From Ophiocordyceps camponoti-saundersi (nom. inval.) (Eukaryota > Ascomycota > Sordariomycetes > Hypocreales > Ophiocordycipitaceae), in NCBI GenBank assembly GCA_003339415.1, contig PDHQ01000015.1, forward strand, positions 296,032 through 360,031: a DNA stretch of 64,000 nt. Reading direction: 5' to 3'. Below, one piece after another: positions 43,152 to 55,700 of this stretch; the first letter of the stretch is position 1; every line of letters starts with the position of its first letter. The notes under the pieces are model-generated. The model was not told the origin of the DNA, did not search any database, and worked only from the letters and a program-made list of their open reading frames with translations. Position numbers and translations under genes: made by a program.

Positions 43152-45454
43152 TCATGCCCACAACCGACAGGTGCCGTCCGCTGCCGCGCTCGCGCACCAC
43201 GGGTGAAGGGGATGCCAGTCAACGTCCATGACGCCCAACTTGTCCTCGACCAAATGTGCCCTAAGCATCTTGACGGGCACGATGGTGGCGCTGTCTATGA
43301 GGTCATTGACGACTTTACCGTGGAAGACCTGCAGCGTCCCGTCGTCGCTGGCGTCGGCGAAGAGCGGGAGGGACTTGTGGAACTTTACGGCTCGGATTGC
43401 CTGGGCGTGGAATCTCATCGTCTTGTAGGGCCGGTTCGACAAGTCGAGGTCGTGCCAGAGCAGTCTGCGATCGTACGACCCGACGATCATATTATCCCCA
43501 CCCGGATGGACGTCGAGCGAGGAGATCCAGCGAGCGCCAGGCTGCAGCACCTTGACCAGTTCTTGTCTTCCCAGGTCGTAGCAGCGAATCTGGCGTTGTG
43601 TGGCCACGAAGAACAGCGGCTTTGATGGATGGAATTGGGCTGCTTGAGCGAGTCCGGACAGGCGGCGAATTGGAACCTGGCTCAGATGTTTGGAGAGCGT
43701 ATGGATGAAGACGGAGCTCCGTTGCCCGCTTGGGGATACCGAACAGAGAAAGTCGCCGTGTCGATGCCAGCTGAGGGTCTTGATTTGCGCCCTGACCGTG
43801 GCCTTAACCAACACCCCAGCTTCTTCGAGCTTCGACCCCGGTCTAGACCATCGCCCTGCCGGTTCTTTCCGAGTAGCGCTAGTCGATGAAGATTCTTCAG
43901 CGACGAAGCCGAAGCCGGCACTCAGAACATCGCGGCTCGACTTCTCCATCTCAGCGCTGCACATAGGCGGTACCATGAAGAACAGATCCTCTCCGGCGGC
44001 TGCGGCAAGCACAAAGGTATCCCTATTTGGTCGCCATCTGATGGTGCTGACCGGCTCCTCAGTCGACAGTCTCGCGAGCCAGTCCTGATGGCCGTTGAGC
44101 GCCCACACGCGGACAGTACCGTCATCGCCACCAGACGCGAGAAACTCTCCATCTGGGCTGAACGCAACAGAGCGCACTCGCCCTTCATGTCCCCTGAATA
44201 CTGTTTGACAGGTTGTGGGGAAAGGCTTGAGATCTGCGGAACTGGGAAGCTTGGGAAGCAGTGAGTTCGGGTCCACGTTCAGGCGGTTCTTGCGGATTCT
44301 CGGGGCAAGGTAAAGATCCAGACACCTCTCGAATCTCTCTTTGACGAATTCCGGATAGCCAGGCACTTTGCGCAAGGACTCGAACTTGGCGGGAAGATAG
44401 TCCTTCTCGCGTTCCTCGGCCTCAGTGCTCTCCCAAACCCGCCTTTCCTCAGCGGTGGGAAGGTACTCCGAAGGTGGATTATAACTGAGGTCGAACCCTG
44501 GGGGTGCCAGTTTGGGTGCCGGGATCGCAGTAGCATGACGTTCTTGTGGCTCTTGGTCGGCCCATACGTCGTAGGAGGTTTCCCCTGCCTCAGCATCTTG
44601 TCCTTCGCGAACCTCGGGAGGCTTATAAGGCAAAATTCGCCCCAGTTTTATGGCGCGCACAAGCTGTGCTACGCGTTTGGCCTCGTGCTTGGACGGGACA
44701 AATCGACGTTTCGGCTCTGGAGCCGCGCTCAGTGGCATCTTTTCCTCGATGCCGGTAAAGTAGGGAACCATTTCCTGCATGTACGTCAGTCTACACCTTC
44801 GGCACAGTTGCGAAGTGCCGAAGCACATACGGGATAAGGGTCGTAGCCATCCTCGGGAACCTCGTTGAGCTGTAGCCGGCGAAGCAGCTCCAGTTCCTCT
44901 CGTGTAAGCGTTAACGGCTTCCCCGTTTGAGGATCCACGAGACCGGTCCAGCCCTGCGGCAGCTCGATGCTGTCCAGGAGTGCATCGAGAGCCTCGCCGG
45001 TGGCGGGCCGCATAATTTTCTTTCCATTGATGTCATATCCAATATGGGGATACGAGTCATAGAAGGAGCTCGGAATATTGCCGATGGTGTTGACGGGCTC
45101 TTGCACATCAGTGTCGTCGCTGTCGTAGACGGGATCGATTTCGTCATACTCAAAGCGCTGACCGCCATTCGCGTCGGCCTTGATGCGATATGCCCGCCCG
45201 TCCATGGACGATGGGTTGTCGTCGTCGTCGTCGTCGTCGCTGTATTTCACCTCGCTTTCGCTAGATTCGCTACCTTCTTCCGCATCTAGATCGCTGATGA
45301 TGTCCTTTTCATGATCGAAAACGGACTTCTCATCACCTGAGCTGGCGCCGCTATGTGTCAGGGCATCATTTGCCCCATTACCAAGGAAATCTTCACTGCC
45401 TGAAGGGTGCGCAGTTGTATCGGATGTCCTCTTGCGAGACGTGAGACGAGCCAT
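43152..45454 (-). CDS. ERB1: Ribosome biogenesis protein Erb1 (BOP1), 748 aa
   Basis: Erb1 is the scaffold of the Nop7-Erb1-Ytm1 (PeBoW) complex needed for 27S pre-rRNA processing and 60S assembly in the nucleolus. Exons are 45454-44831 and 44774-43152, with a 56-nt intron (GTATGT, CTGAC branch, GCAG) joining DPYP to EMVPYFTG. The acidic N terminus (about residues 20-85) precedes the BOP1NT domain with [37 protein letters not shown] and [17 protein letters not shown]. The C-terminal beta-propeller begins [20 protein letters not shown] and ends [12 protein letters not shown], with several WD repeats. The gene is complete. Only 82 bp separate its stop codon from the copia LTR. Confidence 0.97.
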
Positions 45455-45905
45455 CGATCGATAAGGTTTTCCCAGAAAATTCGGTGACGACTCAAGATCT
45501 TCGCTTTCTCACTGACGACTGCCTCCCAGACAGGTAGGTATACCTAGGAGTAGCCTGTAGGCAGACGTACAGGAAGGCCTGAGGCTGAAGAGGATTTGTC
45601 GTCGTGCCTTTTTTACTTGGCCCGCAATTTTTGTCGCTCAAGGGGTCCTTATCTTATCTGCCCTCAGGGTCGGCGGTGGTGGTGTCACGTGGTATCGCTC
45701 CAACAATGGTCCGAGCAAGGTGGACAAAGGCGCGCGTCAATAAGTTAACCCTCAACTGGCACGGCACGGCGCTCTTCATTAGGAAGTGCTTTCGCGCCTT
45801 CGTATGTCTCAACACGCCATGCTAAGACAGTTGACCAACTTCGCGACGCGTCCTCGGACTAATCGGCCCGGGTAACTACATCAGCCTGCTTGCTTGCCCG
45901 CCCAG
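45455..45905. promoter_or_regulatory. Divergent promoter region between ERB1 and SFI1
   Basis: A 451-bp head-to-head intergenic region. It contains a CCTAGG motif at 45543-45548 and otherwise no recognisable element. A 73-residue ORF at 45604-45825 has no family resemblance and is probably chance. Confidence 0.5.
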
Positions 45906-48900
45906 ATGGTGCCGTCTTCGAAGCAATCATCCGAAAGTGGTCATCGCCTGAATCCTACGCTGAGCAGAGTCGGTCATGACCTCTACTATTCGAATCAAGG
46001 TGATCCGTACACCCACTCCTTGGGACCTTCCGCCGTGTTCTGATGGGTGCTTCTCAGATATTACCATCTTGCACTCGGTCGTTGTCGCTGCGCAAGAGGA
46101 GCTGAACCATGCGCCCGAACCAAAGCCGCTCCCCGCGGCGGTCTTGTTCAGGGCATACGATGAAGTTCTCCCGGTCTATGGCGTCGACCCGGATCTGGAC
46201 CACCACCTTTCCGCCTTCATCTTCCGAATTGGAGGCGAACAAGGTCATGGGACTCTGCTCTCCAAGTTCCAGGCCATCCTAGGTCGCATGGGCATTGTAC
46301 TGGAGTTTGGCGATAACACCCCAACACCAGACGTGTCGCCTTCTTCTTTCCTGTCGCCTGCTTCTTCATATCACGTCAGGCTCGGCTCCGACGGAGCGCG
46401 CGATGTCTCGGGAAGCATCTCCAATGCCAATGCAGTTGCTTTATCCTCGGATGGAGATGCGCTCCGCTCGGAATACTCTGATGATGGAATACATCTAAGA
46501 CAGAACATTGGGACGGCATTTACTCAAGCGGATTCACCGATCACATTCAGAAGTCCTCATGACGACGCAGAAAATCAACCCCCCGAAAGGGGTTCTGCAA
46601 AGGTGAGCGGACTCACACTATTCCCTTACTGATCTAGAAACGACGTCTGACCTCCCGTTTATCTCTCTGATTAGGTAGCAGAAAGACCATCACCCGAGGG
46701 CCGACGTTCTGCTTTGGTGGCCGCTTTTGATGTGTGGCGCTCGCGGGCAGCAGCAAATCGCTCTCAGCATAAGAAGCGTCAATACGAACCTGATGGAAAT
46801 CGTTGGAGTCATAATGGACAAAGACTTCATGGTCAGCACCAACCTGCAGCAACAAAAAACTTGGAGGCAGCGGCAAATTTGGACAATGCACAGCTCAAGA
46901 CGCCGCGAGACCTCGTCAACGCAACGATGCGGGCAAAGAATGCACTTCGCTTTCCTTCGGCCAGATCATCTACTGCGTCTCTGGCTTCTGAGCATTATGA
47001 GTCTGAAGGGCACAACCAATTGGATAGGCCTGAAGATGAAGACATTATGCCGTCTCCGTCACAACAGAATTACCTCCTGCATTGCGCGACCAGAGCTCGT
47101 CAGATTTATCTGGCAAGCAAATTTCTCAATCACTGGGCCGATCGGACCGCTACAAGGCTCGAGCGTGAAGCCGTGGCCAGGAGACACATGATAAGATTTC
47201 GTTGTTTTCGAGGCTGGAGTCAGGCCCCCAGCTCAAGACTTCCTGCTGTTGACAAACTTCGAGCTTCTGCGGCAATTCAGAAGCTGCAGCGCGTCGTTAC
47301 GAACCAGTGCACACAGCTCAGCAGAGTTCAATCCTCTGTAGCTGAAGTGCACGGTATCAACTCAGTACATCAAGCTCTTTCCAGATGGGCGTGTCAAGCT
47401 TCGGTGCATGACTCTCTTTGCAGGTTTGCCAGGAGAACGAGACTCAATGCGACTGCACAATGGATAGTGGACGCCCAGGAAGCGGAAGAGATCAGGCGCG
47501 CGGCCATTGCACATTCCACCGGCTGGAAACGTGGCTCGGCCTTGCAAAAGTGGCGCTCCAAAAGTGAACACAGCAGTATTTGTCGAGAAGTCGCTCATCA
47601 CGTCAGAGCCGTCAGTCTTTCATCAGCCTTCCTAGACTCATGGTCAGACTACGCTGAGGTCAAGCGTCGAAGCCTCGCGTATTGGCGGGGCCATCAGATG
47701 AACAAGGCAGCATTTGCCTTGTACGTCTGGAACCTGAGCGCGAGGGCGCAGGCAGCTCGTTGGAGACGCGAGTATCTGTCGGTGGAGCGTGCCTTCATGA
47801 CGTGGCAGAACAAAACGGCACAGCATGAGAATGCGAAAAACGCTGCGCGTCAGCATCATGTTTCGAGATCGAAGAGCAACTTCTGCAAGCGACTGAAGCA
47901 ACACCAGCAGGAGCGCGCCGAGCTCAAGCGCCTTGACGGTCGAGCTCAATTTTTTCTCGGCGGTACTCTTCTTTTGAAGGTTTTCGAGGCAACAGCTCGG
48001 CAACGCAAGGATCAGATGAGGAGCCGCATCCGGCAATATCTCATGATGAGGTACACGCAGATATCATCCAGACGGAAGAAACGAAATTTCCTCGCGGCCT
48101 TGGATCATTGGAAGCTATCGTCGAAACTTTCTCTCCAGTCAGCTCAGATGGCCCGAGACTTCAGTACCGTGGATGAAGCTGGCCGATTCTTTTTGGCTCT
48201 TGGAATCTGGTGCAGCCAGGCTGCTGCCGACTGGCGGTCGCGATGCCGGGCCGAAGCCCAATATCGGAGACGATGTCTGCAGAGATGGGACGAATGCTCT
48301 ATCCCACAAGAGCACCGCAATGCACAGGCTGGGAAGCTCTGGACAACTGAAAGACAGCGCCGTTGCGTCAAACTCTGGTCCATAGCAACTTTACGAAGAA
48401 GTGGTCAGGCACACACAGCCGACATGGTCTTGCGACGACACGATCGCGAGAGCCGAAACCGCGTCCTTCACAGGTGGAAGATGGCAACGAAGGGTCAACA
48501 CGGCACGTTTACCGACAATGTGCCATCGGTCGCAATAGCCAGGACATCCCCCGCTCCTTGGAGCGGAAGGCCGCTCTTGGGTCAGCGTCGGGGAGAAAAG
48601 CCGGTAGAAGTTGTGAGCAATCTGATGGAGACTCCCACCCGCTGGACTGGGCTTCCTCTGTCCATGGCAGAGACTACATCATCGAGACGCATGACTCCCG
48701 TGATGGAGGCGGACGATGAGACGCAAACTATTGTTGGAAGCACCGCAACAGATGCTCGCGCTTGGAAAAGCCAACATGAAGAGACTTGCAACCCAGCTAT
48801 TCAAGTGCCCCAGCCATCATCGACAACTCCCCTAGCTTCAGCCCCGGCCCACCTACGGCGAAACACACGACCTCTCGCTTCAAGCTGGGGACGGCTTGGC

Positions 48901-49254
48901 TCAGTCACTCCCTTGCAGAAGAGGATTCAGGGGCCTGATAGACGGCAGATCGGATCATATTCCACGGGGCCTGAGAAAGGCGTTAGCCGCGGCCCTGGTG
49001 GTGTCGACTTCAGTCCGATGACCCCAACACGCCTTGACTCTCTTCTTGACCGCCCTGCGAGGTGGCAGGGGTTGAGTAAGAGTCAAGCTCAGGCTTCTGA
49101 AGCGGCCTCAATGATTCAAGGGGAAGAGGTATCTCGGAGACGAGGCCAGTTGTCACAAGCTACTGCTTCAAGGCAAGTTGCACATGAAAGGGGCGTCCGG
49201 CCAAGTATAAGCTCGCAGCGTTCAAGTCCATACAAAGAAGTCAGGGGCAAATAA
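45906..49254 (+). CDS. SFI1: Sfi1-type centrin-binding spindle pole protein, 1072 aa
   Basis: Sfi1 forms a long helix decorated with centrin (Cdc31) and builds the half-bridge for spindle pole body duplication. I infer exons 45906-45999, 46058-46602 and 46675-49254. The first intron (GTGATC, CTGAT branch, TCAG) replaces an in-frame ATG at 45976 with an upstream exon, giving YYSNQ-DITILHSVVVAAQEE, which fits the conserved N terminus better. At least twelve Sfi1 repeats with the A/F-L-x-x-W core are visible from about residue 340 to 790: FLNHWADR, ALSRWACQ, ALQKWRSK, FLDSWSDY, ALYVWNLS, AFMTWQNK, ALDHWKLS, ALGIWCSQ, CLQRWDEC, CVKLWSIA, VLHRWKMA. The C terminus is Ser/Pro-rich and has repeated TPTRW/RPARWQGL motifs. 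It diverges from ERB1. Confidence 0.86.
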
Positions 49255-50568
49255 ATGCCACCTTCGTGACATAATAGACACCCATCAGTTAACCGCCGGC
49301 GCTGGCGCTGGCGAAGATGGCCAGAGTGAAATAAAGCCGACGACCGACTGCTACTTAATTACATATAGTCATATAATCTGATACTTGTGCCGGTAAAAGA
49401 CGAGATCTGCTGCCACGACGTGATAAGGTTGACAACAATCGACCTCATGTGTCTCGCAATGCCAATTATATCCCCTGGCCAGTATATCGAGCGAATCGTC
49501 TCTAAGCGGCTTGACGGTTGGGATGTCCGACACAGAGAAGGTGATGGCCAGGATAGCAGCTGAGGTAAAAGGACGTCTCCCGGTCGACAGCATTTCTTGG
49601 GTCTCCCTTTTTCAGACCTCAAAGAAACCCATCGGAGTTGCTTACTGAGGTCGACGGGGAACCTCAAAAGCTCTTCTGGGCTATGTTGTGAGAGTTAGAC
49701 GAGGGCTGGCATGCCCCAAACGGGGACAACAACTGGAACCTGAGCCTCTTTGACATTTCGGGTGACAAGCTAGAGAGCTTGTGCGAGACGAAAGGTGAAT
49801 CTTTGATAGAACTCAATGAACTCAGTGGGTAGGAAAAGGGTCAGAGCCTGTAGAGAGGAAAGGTTTGCCATGAGGAGGCTTGCCCTCTCTCTATACACAT
49901 GGTTGTGCACCCAGATGAAGTGACTTGTTGTAGACTGTCATTTTCAGCTTGACCGCCTGTCTAAATGGCCTGTTCTAGTGCTGAATTACCTAGGTGCCGC
50001 TCGCGTCGAGAGGAAAGATGAACCTTTCCGTGAAGATGAAAGAGGGAGAAAGTGTTGTGAGTGTGTATCCGTGTGTTATACCTCAAAGAGAGAGCCTCCA
50101 GCCTCCCTCCTCGCCTCGAGGGAGGATATAAGACGCCGCACACGCCTTGGTTGCTGGATACAAATGAAGTGCCCAAGTGAGCGAATCCGAGGCCAGCGCG
50201 CGTTCTTCAAGGCCAAGCTTATATGTCGAACACAGCCGGCCAGCGCTTCTCAAGATCATACAGCCAGACTAGGCGCCACAGAGATTAGCCGACCCCCCGC
50301 TCCGATGGGAATTTTCATTTAGAGAAGCCCGTATCTGCTTCCATATGTACGAATATAATTGAGATGCCCTTCATATAATATAATAAAGAATTAGGAAAGA
50401 AAAGAAGAAGATTAGTGTGCATCTATCAGGCTATCCGTATCCGTACTAGTGATCATAATGTAATGTATAACTGGACCTTGATGTTCCTCAAGAATAATGA
50501 TGCGATACTTCTGTGAGGCCGTCTTCTTACTCACGATCGTCCGTGCTAGGGGGAGTGACAGGTTAACG
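49255..50568. other. Intergenic region, no recognised gene
   Basis: About 1.3 kb downstream of SFI1 has only short ORFs (for example 49359-49667 minus and 49978-50322 plus) without family resemblance or clear splice partners. It holds a CCTAGG motif at 49989-49994. Composition is normal until the GACGA target site at 50569. Confidence 0.55.
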
Positions 50569-50573
50569 GACGA

Positions 50574-50705
50574 TATATAGTAGCACGATAAGTATAGGAT
50601 ATAATAATCTTATATTATATAGCGAGAGCCCTATATAGCCCGAGCTAAGCTAATATATATATAGATAGGCGTATTACGTATATACGCACGTAGCCTACGG
50701 CTATA
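50574..50705 (-). repeat. Second-block gypsy sense 3' LTR (132 bp)
   Basis: It aligns end to end with 59200-59331, with only C/T and G/A differences seen, and is preceded by GACGA. Confidence 0.9.
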
Positions 50706-52999
50706 TTTACCCTCGGTCGGAATAATCGTACCTTTACGATTATCTTACTCTTACGCTTTATCGTTTTAATACGGTAGTAATATCTTCTTATATTATAATA
50801 TATATTTAGCGATTTCTTTTATATATTAATTTATTAGCTTTTTATTATCCCTTTCGATTTTAGTATATAATTATATAAGCTTATATTATTAGCTTTTTAT
50901 AATAGTTTTTAAAGCTATAATTTTTTATTATTAGCTTTCCGTAATAGTTTTTAAAGCTATAATCTCTTATTATTAGTTTTCTATAATAGTTATTAAAGCT
51001 ATAATATAAATATTATATTATTTAAATATATATTATAATTTCCTATTTATCGCGTTTAATATATTAATTATAATAAATATTAAATATTTACGTTTACTAT
51101 CTTAAATATTTATCTATAATAGCTATATTATATTTATAATAAAATTAAGGGGTATTATAATTAAGTTAATATATTAACTACTTAATTTAGTATATACGCG
51201 TTTTATTATTATATTAGAGGTATATAAGGATATATTAGCATATTCGGTATATTTATTTAGTAAATTAGTTCGCGCGCGTTTTATAAGAGTATCTTTAATA
51301 GTTATTTAGGGCTACTTATATTCGATTTATATTACTACGCGGGATAATCTATCGGTAATATTTAGCTTATTAAGTATTATATAATAGAAAATAGTAAATA
51401 AAATATAATATTTAAATTCGATATTAGCTATTTAATATTAATTATTATAGCTTATACGCTATAAGTTAATATAGCGCGTAAATATTATATCTAAGCGCTT
51501 TATAATAAATAGTCTAGCTATATTAGTAATATAAGCTTAAGCTAGTAAGCTTAATAGATAGTTAATAAGCTAAATATTAATAAGGATATTTATTTATAAT
51601 TTCTATAATATAAAGATAGTATTTTTCTATATTATTATAGCTTACGGAAAGATATTATAAGTAAGTAGGAATTAGATCTAATTTAAGTTTATTATATATT
51701 TAGCTTTAACTTAGTAGCGATAATTACCGAGGCTAATATTCGACTTTATTACTATATTATCCTTAATAAAGTTAAGCTAGCGCTAGCGTTCCGCTTATAA
51801 GAGTTATTTATAGATTTCTCTAAACTTATTTTATAATATATTATACTAATACCTTATCTATATATTATCTATAATATTTATTATAATTAGGTTTAGGTAA
51901 GTGCTTATATCGATATATTTATATAATTACCGGTTATAAATATATCGCGTACGGTAGATAGTATATTTAAGGTTATTTTATAAGTTTTATACTTTATTAA
52001 TATTAATAGTTAAGAGGCTATTAGCTAGTAAGATATATCCGCGTACGTTTACTATATTTATAATAACTTATATTATAATAGTTTAAGATAAAATAATAGT
52101 ATTTATATTAGTTATTATAATAATATTTAGAGTAAGTTATACGTATTAAGCTATTATATATATTAGAAGGCTATTATAGATATTTTTATTATCCTCCTTA
52201 GTTTACTAGTTAATTAAGGTTTAGTTATTTAATAGCCGCTTTACGGTTATTATAATAGTTATGCTAGTAGTAACGCTTATACCTTCCGCTACGGTATCGG
52301 CTATTATATTCTTCTTATCTATTATATTTATAGTTACGTTATTAGTGCTTATTAACTTAAGTTTAATAGCGTTATATTTTACGGTTATTATCGTTACTTA
52401 TAAAAGCTTATCTCTAAGCTTAGTATTCGCTATATAAGCGAAGAATAAGCTAAGTATAAGATTTAAGTATAAGAGAGGCTAATTATAAGCGGGAGAGTTA
52501 TAAGGATTATTAAGGCGGTTAGGGAACTCTATAAATAATAAGGGGAGGCTTAGAAATATAAAGGTATAGTAAGTATAAAAAAATATAAAAAGAAGGAAAA
52601 GAAATCTAAAATAATAGCTATTAAGAGCTTAAGATAGTAATATAGTAATATTACTAGTTAGTAGCAGTTATATATCGTATTTCGTATAATACTAATTATA
52701 TAAAGTAATTATAATAGTTAGGCTAAGTTTAGCGATAAGGATTTATATATTATATTCATAGCTAAGGCTAATAAATCGCACTAAGTACTTAGTCTTATTA
52801 TATTATAAGCGTTAACTAATAATTTATTCTAATATTTTCTTAGTAATATTAATTAGTAATATAATCTTAGATTTTATAAAGGGGTCTACTAAAGCCGGTT
52901 TTAGCTATTTTATATTTACGATAAGGTATATTTTCTAATATTATAAGAGAGCTAGTTTATACGCTACGTAGCTTACGCGCTCTATAACTTTAAATAGAC

Positions 53000-55700
53000 C
53001 GTAATATTAAATATTAATCTTTATAGAGATTGTAAATAGAAGTTAATATCTATAATATAAATAAAGATATACCTTATTACCTATTTTAAATAAGATATAC
53101 TAATAGTAGCGGTCGTAATATCTCTTCGCTACTATTCCGGCTAAGGCGATAGTATCTTTAGCTTCTATACGCGTAGATAGTAGGTCTTTCTATCGTAATA
53201 TTAATAGCGTTAGTATAGCTATAAAGCCTATAAGCGTAAACCCTTTAATAGTAATATTTAGCGCTTATCTTATAAATATTAATATAGTATTATTTAGTTT
53301 AAATTAAATATATAAGACTACTATTAGCTATTTTACTAAGTTATATAAGGAGTTAATCGATACTCGTAGTATAAACTTAACGATATAGATAAATCTCTTT
53401 ATCTAACTATTAGTTTGCGGGTAATACGCGGTTAAGTAAAATAGTTAAGTCTAGTATTATCGCTATATTATACGCTATATTACTAATAAGAACTTAAGAT
53501 CCCTATTTATAATAATATTTCGTAATAATCTCTAATTACCGTTTAGGAGACGTTTAGTTAGGGCGATATTATTTTAACTAGCTATATCTATTTTTCGGTA
53601 TAGTTTAATAATAATCTTTTTAGATAATTAATCTATTATAATTATAGCTAAGTTATAGCCGTTATTAGATATAGGTAAGCTTAGTAAGAAGTTAAGGCTA
53701 ATAGTTTTATATAAGTTTACTAGTACCTAGATTAGTTAGAGTAACCTATATAGTTAATATTATTATATATAATATACTTAATATATTAGGTATATTTAAA
53801 AATATTATCGTAATAGGTAATAATTATAGTAAATAAAAAAAAGCTAGAGTTAGATTATAAGGCGGTTATATCTTATATAGTTATTATTATAGATTATAAA
53901 AAGGATATATTATATATATAATATTAGGATATATAATTAGGGTGCGGCGTTAGAGGTTTAATACTAAAATATACTATTTATTTTAGTATAGAATAGTAAG
54001 GCGGCCCTATCTGCTAGCTATAGGGTATTATTACCGGCAATCATTTTTAAGATACCTTTATATATTAAGTTATTCTAATATCCTTCTAAGAATTACTACT
54101 TAAGGTTATTAGATATAATAATTATATATATTATAAATTAGCTAGTTTTATAGAATATAATAGCTAGTAATATAAGTCCTAGTATCGTTATTATCTAATA
54201 TAAGTCGCCTTATAAGGTCGTAACTTAGATCTAATTATTAGGTTTATCGTTAAGGAGAAGATTTAGTTACTTAAGCGTAGTAGTTAATAGCGGTAAGTAT
54301 TCGGCTAGGAGCTAACTTAGTATATCTAGGATAATATACGTATAACCGCTTTTATAAATCGGTCTTATATCGAAGCGACTAACGTATTCTATACCCCTTA
54401 GGAGCTTATAGTTTATAGCTAACCTAGCCGTAATATTAGCGATATCTATTTATTAGTATATAGATATAATAAATACGTAGTTTATAAAATAAATCGTTAG
54501 TAAGCACTTTATTATATTAATTTATATACGGTATTTAAGGAGTATTTATATATATCCCGCTATCTCTAGCTCCGTAAACTAGTACTTCTTCTTAGCTAGT
54601 ATAAGGTATCGTAATAAAAACGCTACTAGCTATATTAACTTAATAGGTAGGTATTTAATAATTAATCTATCTATCTTAAGAGAGTCGATTACGGTATTAT
54701 TAATATAGTAAACTATAATATTAATACCGTTATAAGATATATCGAAGTCTATAAAAAGAATACGCTTTATAGCGAAAAATATTAATACCGTGTGATTTAT
54801 TAGTGCTATTTTTATCTTATTAAATACGCGGAGCTTAGCCGTAGATAAGATAGCGATATTAATAATTACGGTCCTTATTTTCTTCGTGCCGCCTTTCGTA
54901 GTATAGTTTTTAGCTTACTTAATAGCGCGGTAATAACGCTAAAGCTTAGTTTTCCGTTATTATAGTAGTTTTATAATTATAGCGTATTATAATATATAAT
55001 ATCTTAGGCTACTTATAAAGCTAAGAAAATACTTTAAGTCTTTTATTAACTTAGGGAAGATAAGTTTACGTATAGCTTCGAGTTTCTCTTTTAGCGTATA
55101 TAGTTCGTAACTATCGTATATCTAACTAAGTACTATAACGGTATTATATCTTATAAATAACTTACTAGGTTTAATATTAATATTCGAGTTACGAAGGCGC
55201 TAGAAAATAAGTTTAAGGTCTTATAAATATTAATTAATATTAATAGATAGTATAACGATATTATTATAATAAGCGTTTATAGCGGTATATTATAAGATAT
55301 AGTTAACTTATTATTATATATATATATTATAGCTACGATAGCTTATAATAGGTATATTAAATATATACTATTTATCGGTTATAGTAATAGTAAAGCCTTA
55401 TCTTAAATCTAGGTATATTCTCTACTAGTAATAGAAACTTATAGCGTTTATTATAGTAATATAAGTAATATACGCTAATTTAGCTCGTATCTTATCCTAG
55501 TTACGTATTAGATATTAGTCTTATAAGTATATCTTATTAAAAAGTTAAGCGTCGATAACTATATATCTCTTAGGAGGTATCCTTTACTAAACTATAAATA
55601 TAGGTAAAGCGAAGGGCACTTAATCTTATATACGAAAAACCTTGCTTATAGCTTCTAGCTAACTAAGGGTAATATATACGATTTCTTATTCCGTAAATCC
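53000..55700 (-). pseudogene. Degraded pol of the second-block gypsy element
   Basis: Minus-strand read-through at about 55.20-55.30 kb gives Y-Y-N-N-I-V-I-L-S, a decayed YIDDIVIFS box, then a YLQDLKLIF-like block. At about 54.49-54.85 kb it gives an ILFIDFDIS..G-type RNase H start and the later TELEIAG block that follows a Y-x-F/W position. Integrase should lie at lower coordinates. Limits are approximate. Confidence 0.65.

Noticed and set aside
49359..50322. Small ORFs downstream of SFI1
   Set aside because: No recognisable domain, no CX-type or signal features and no good splice partners. They cannot be supported as genes.
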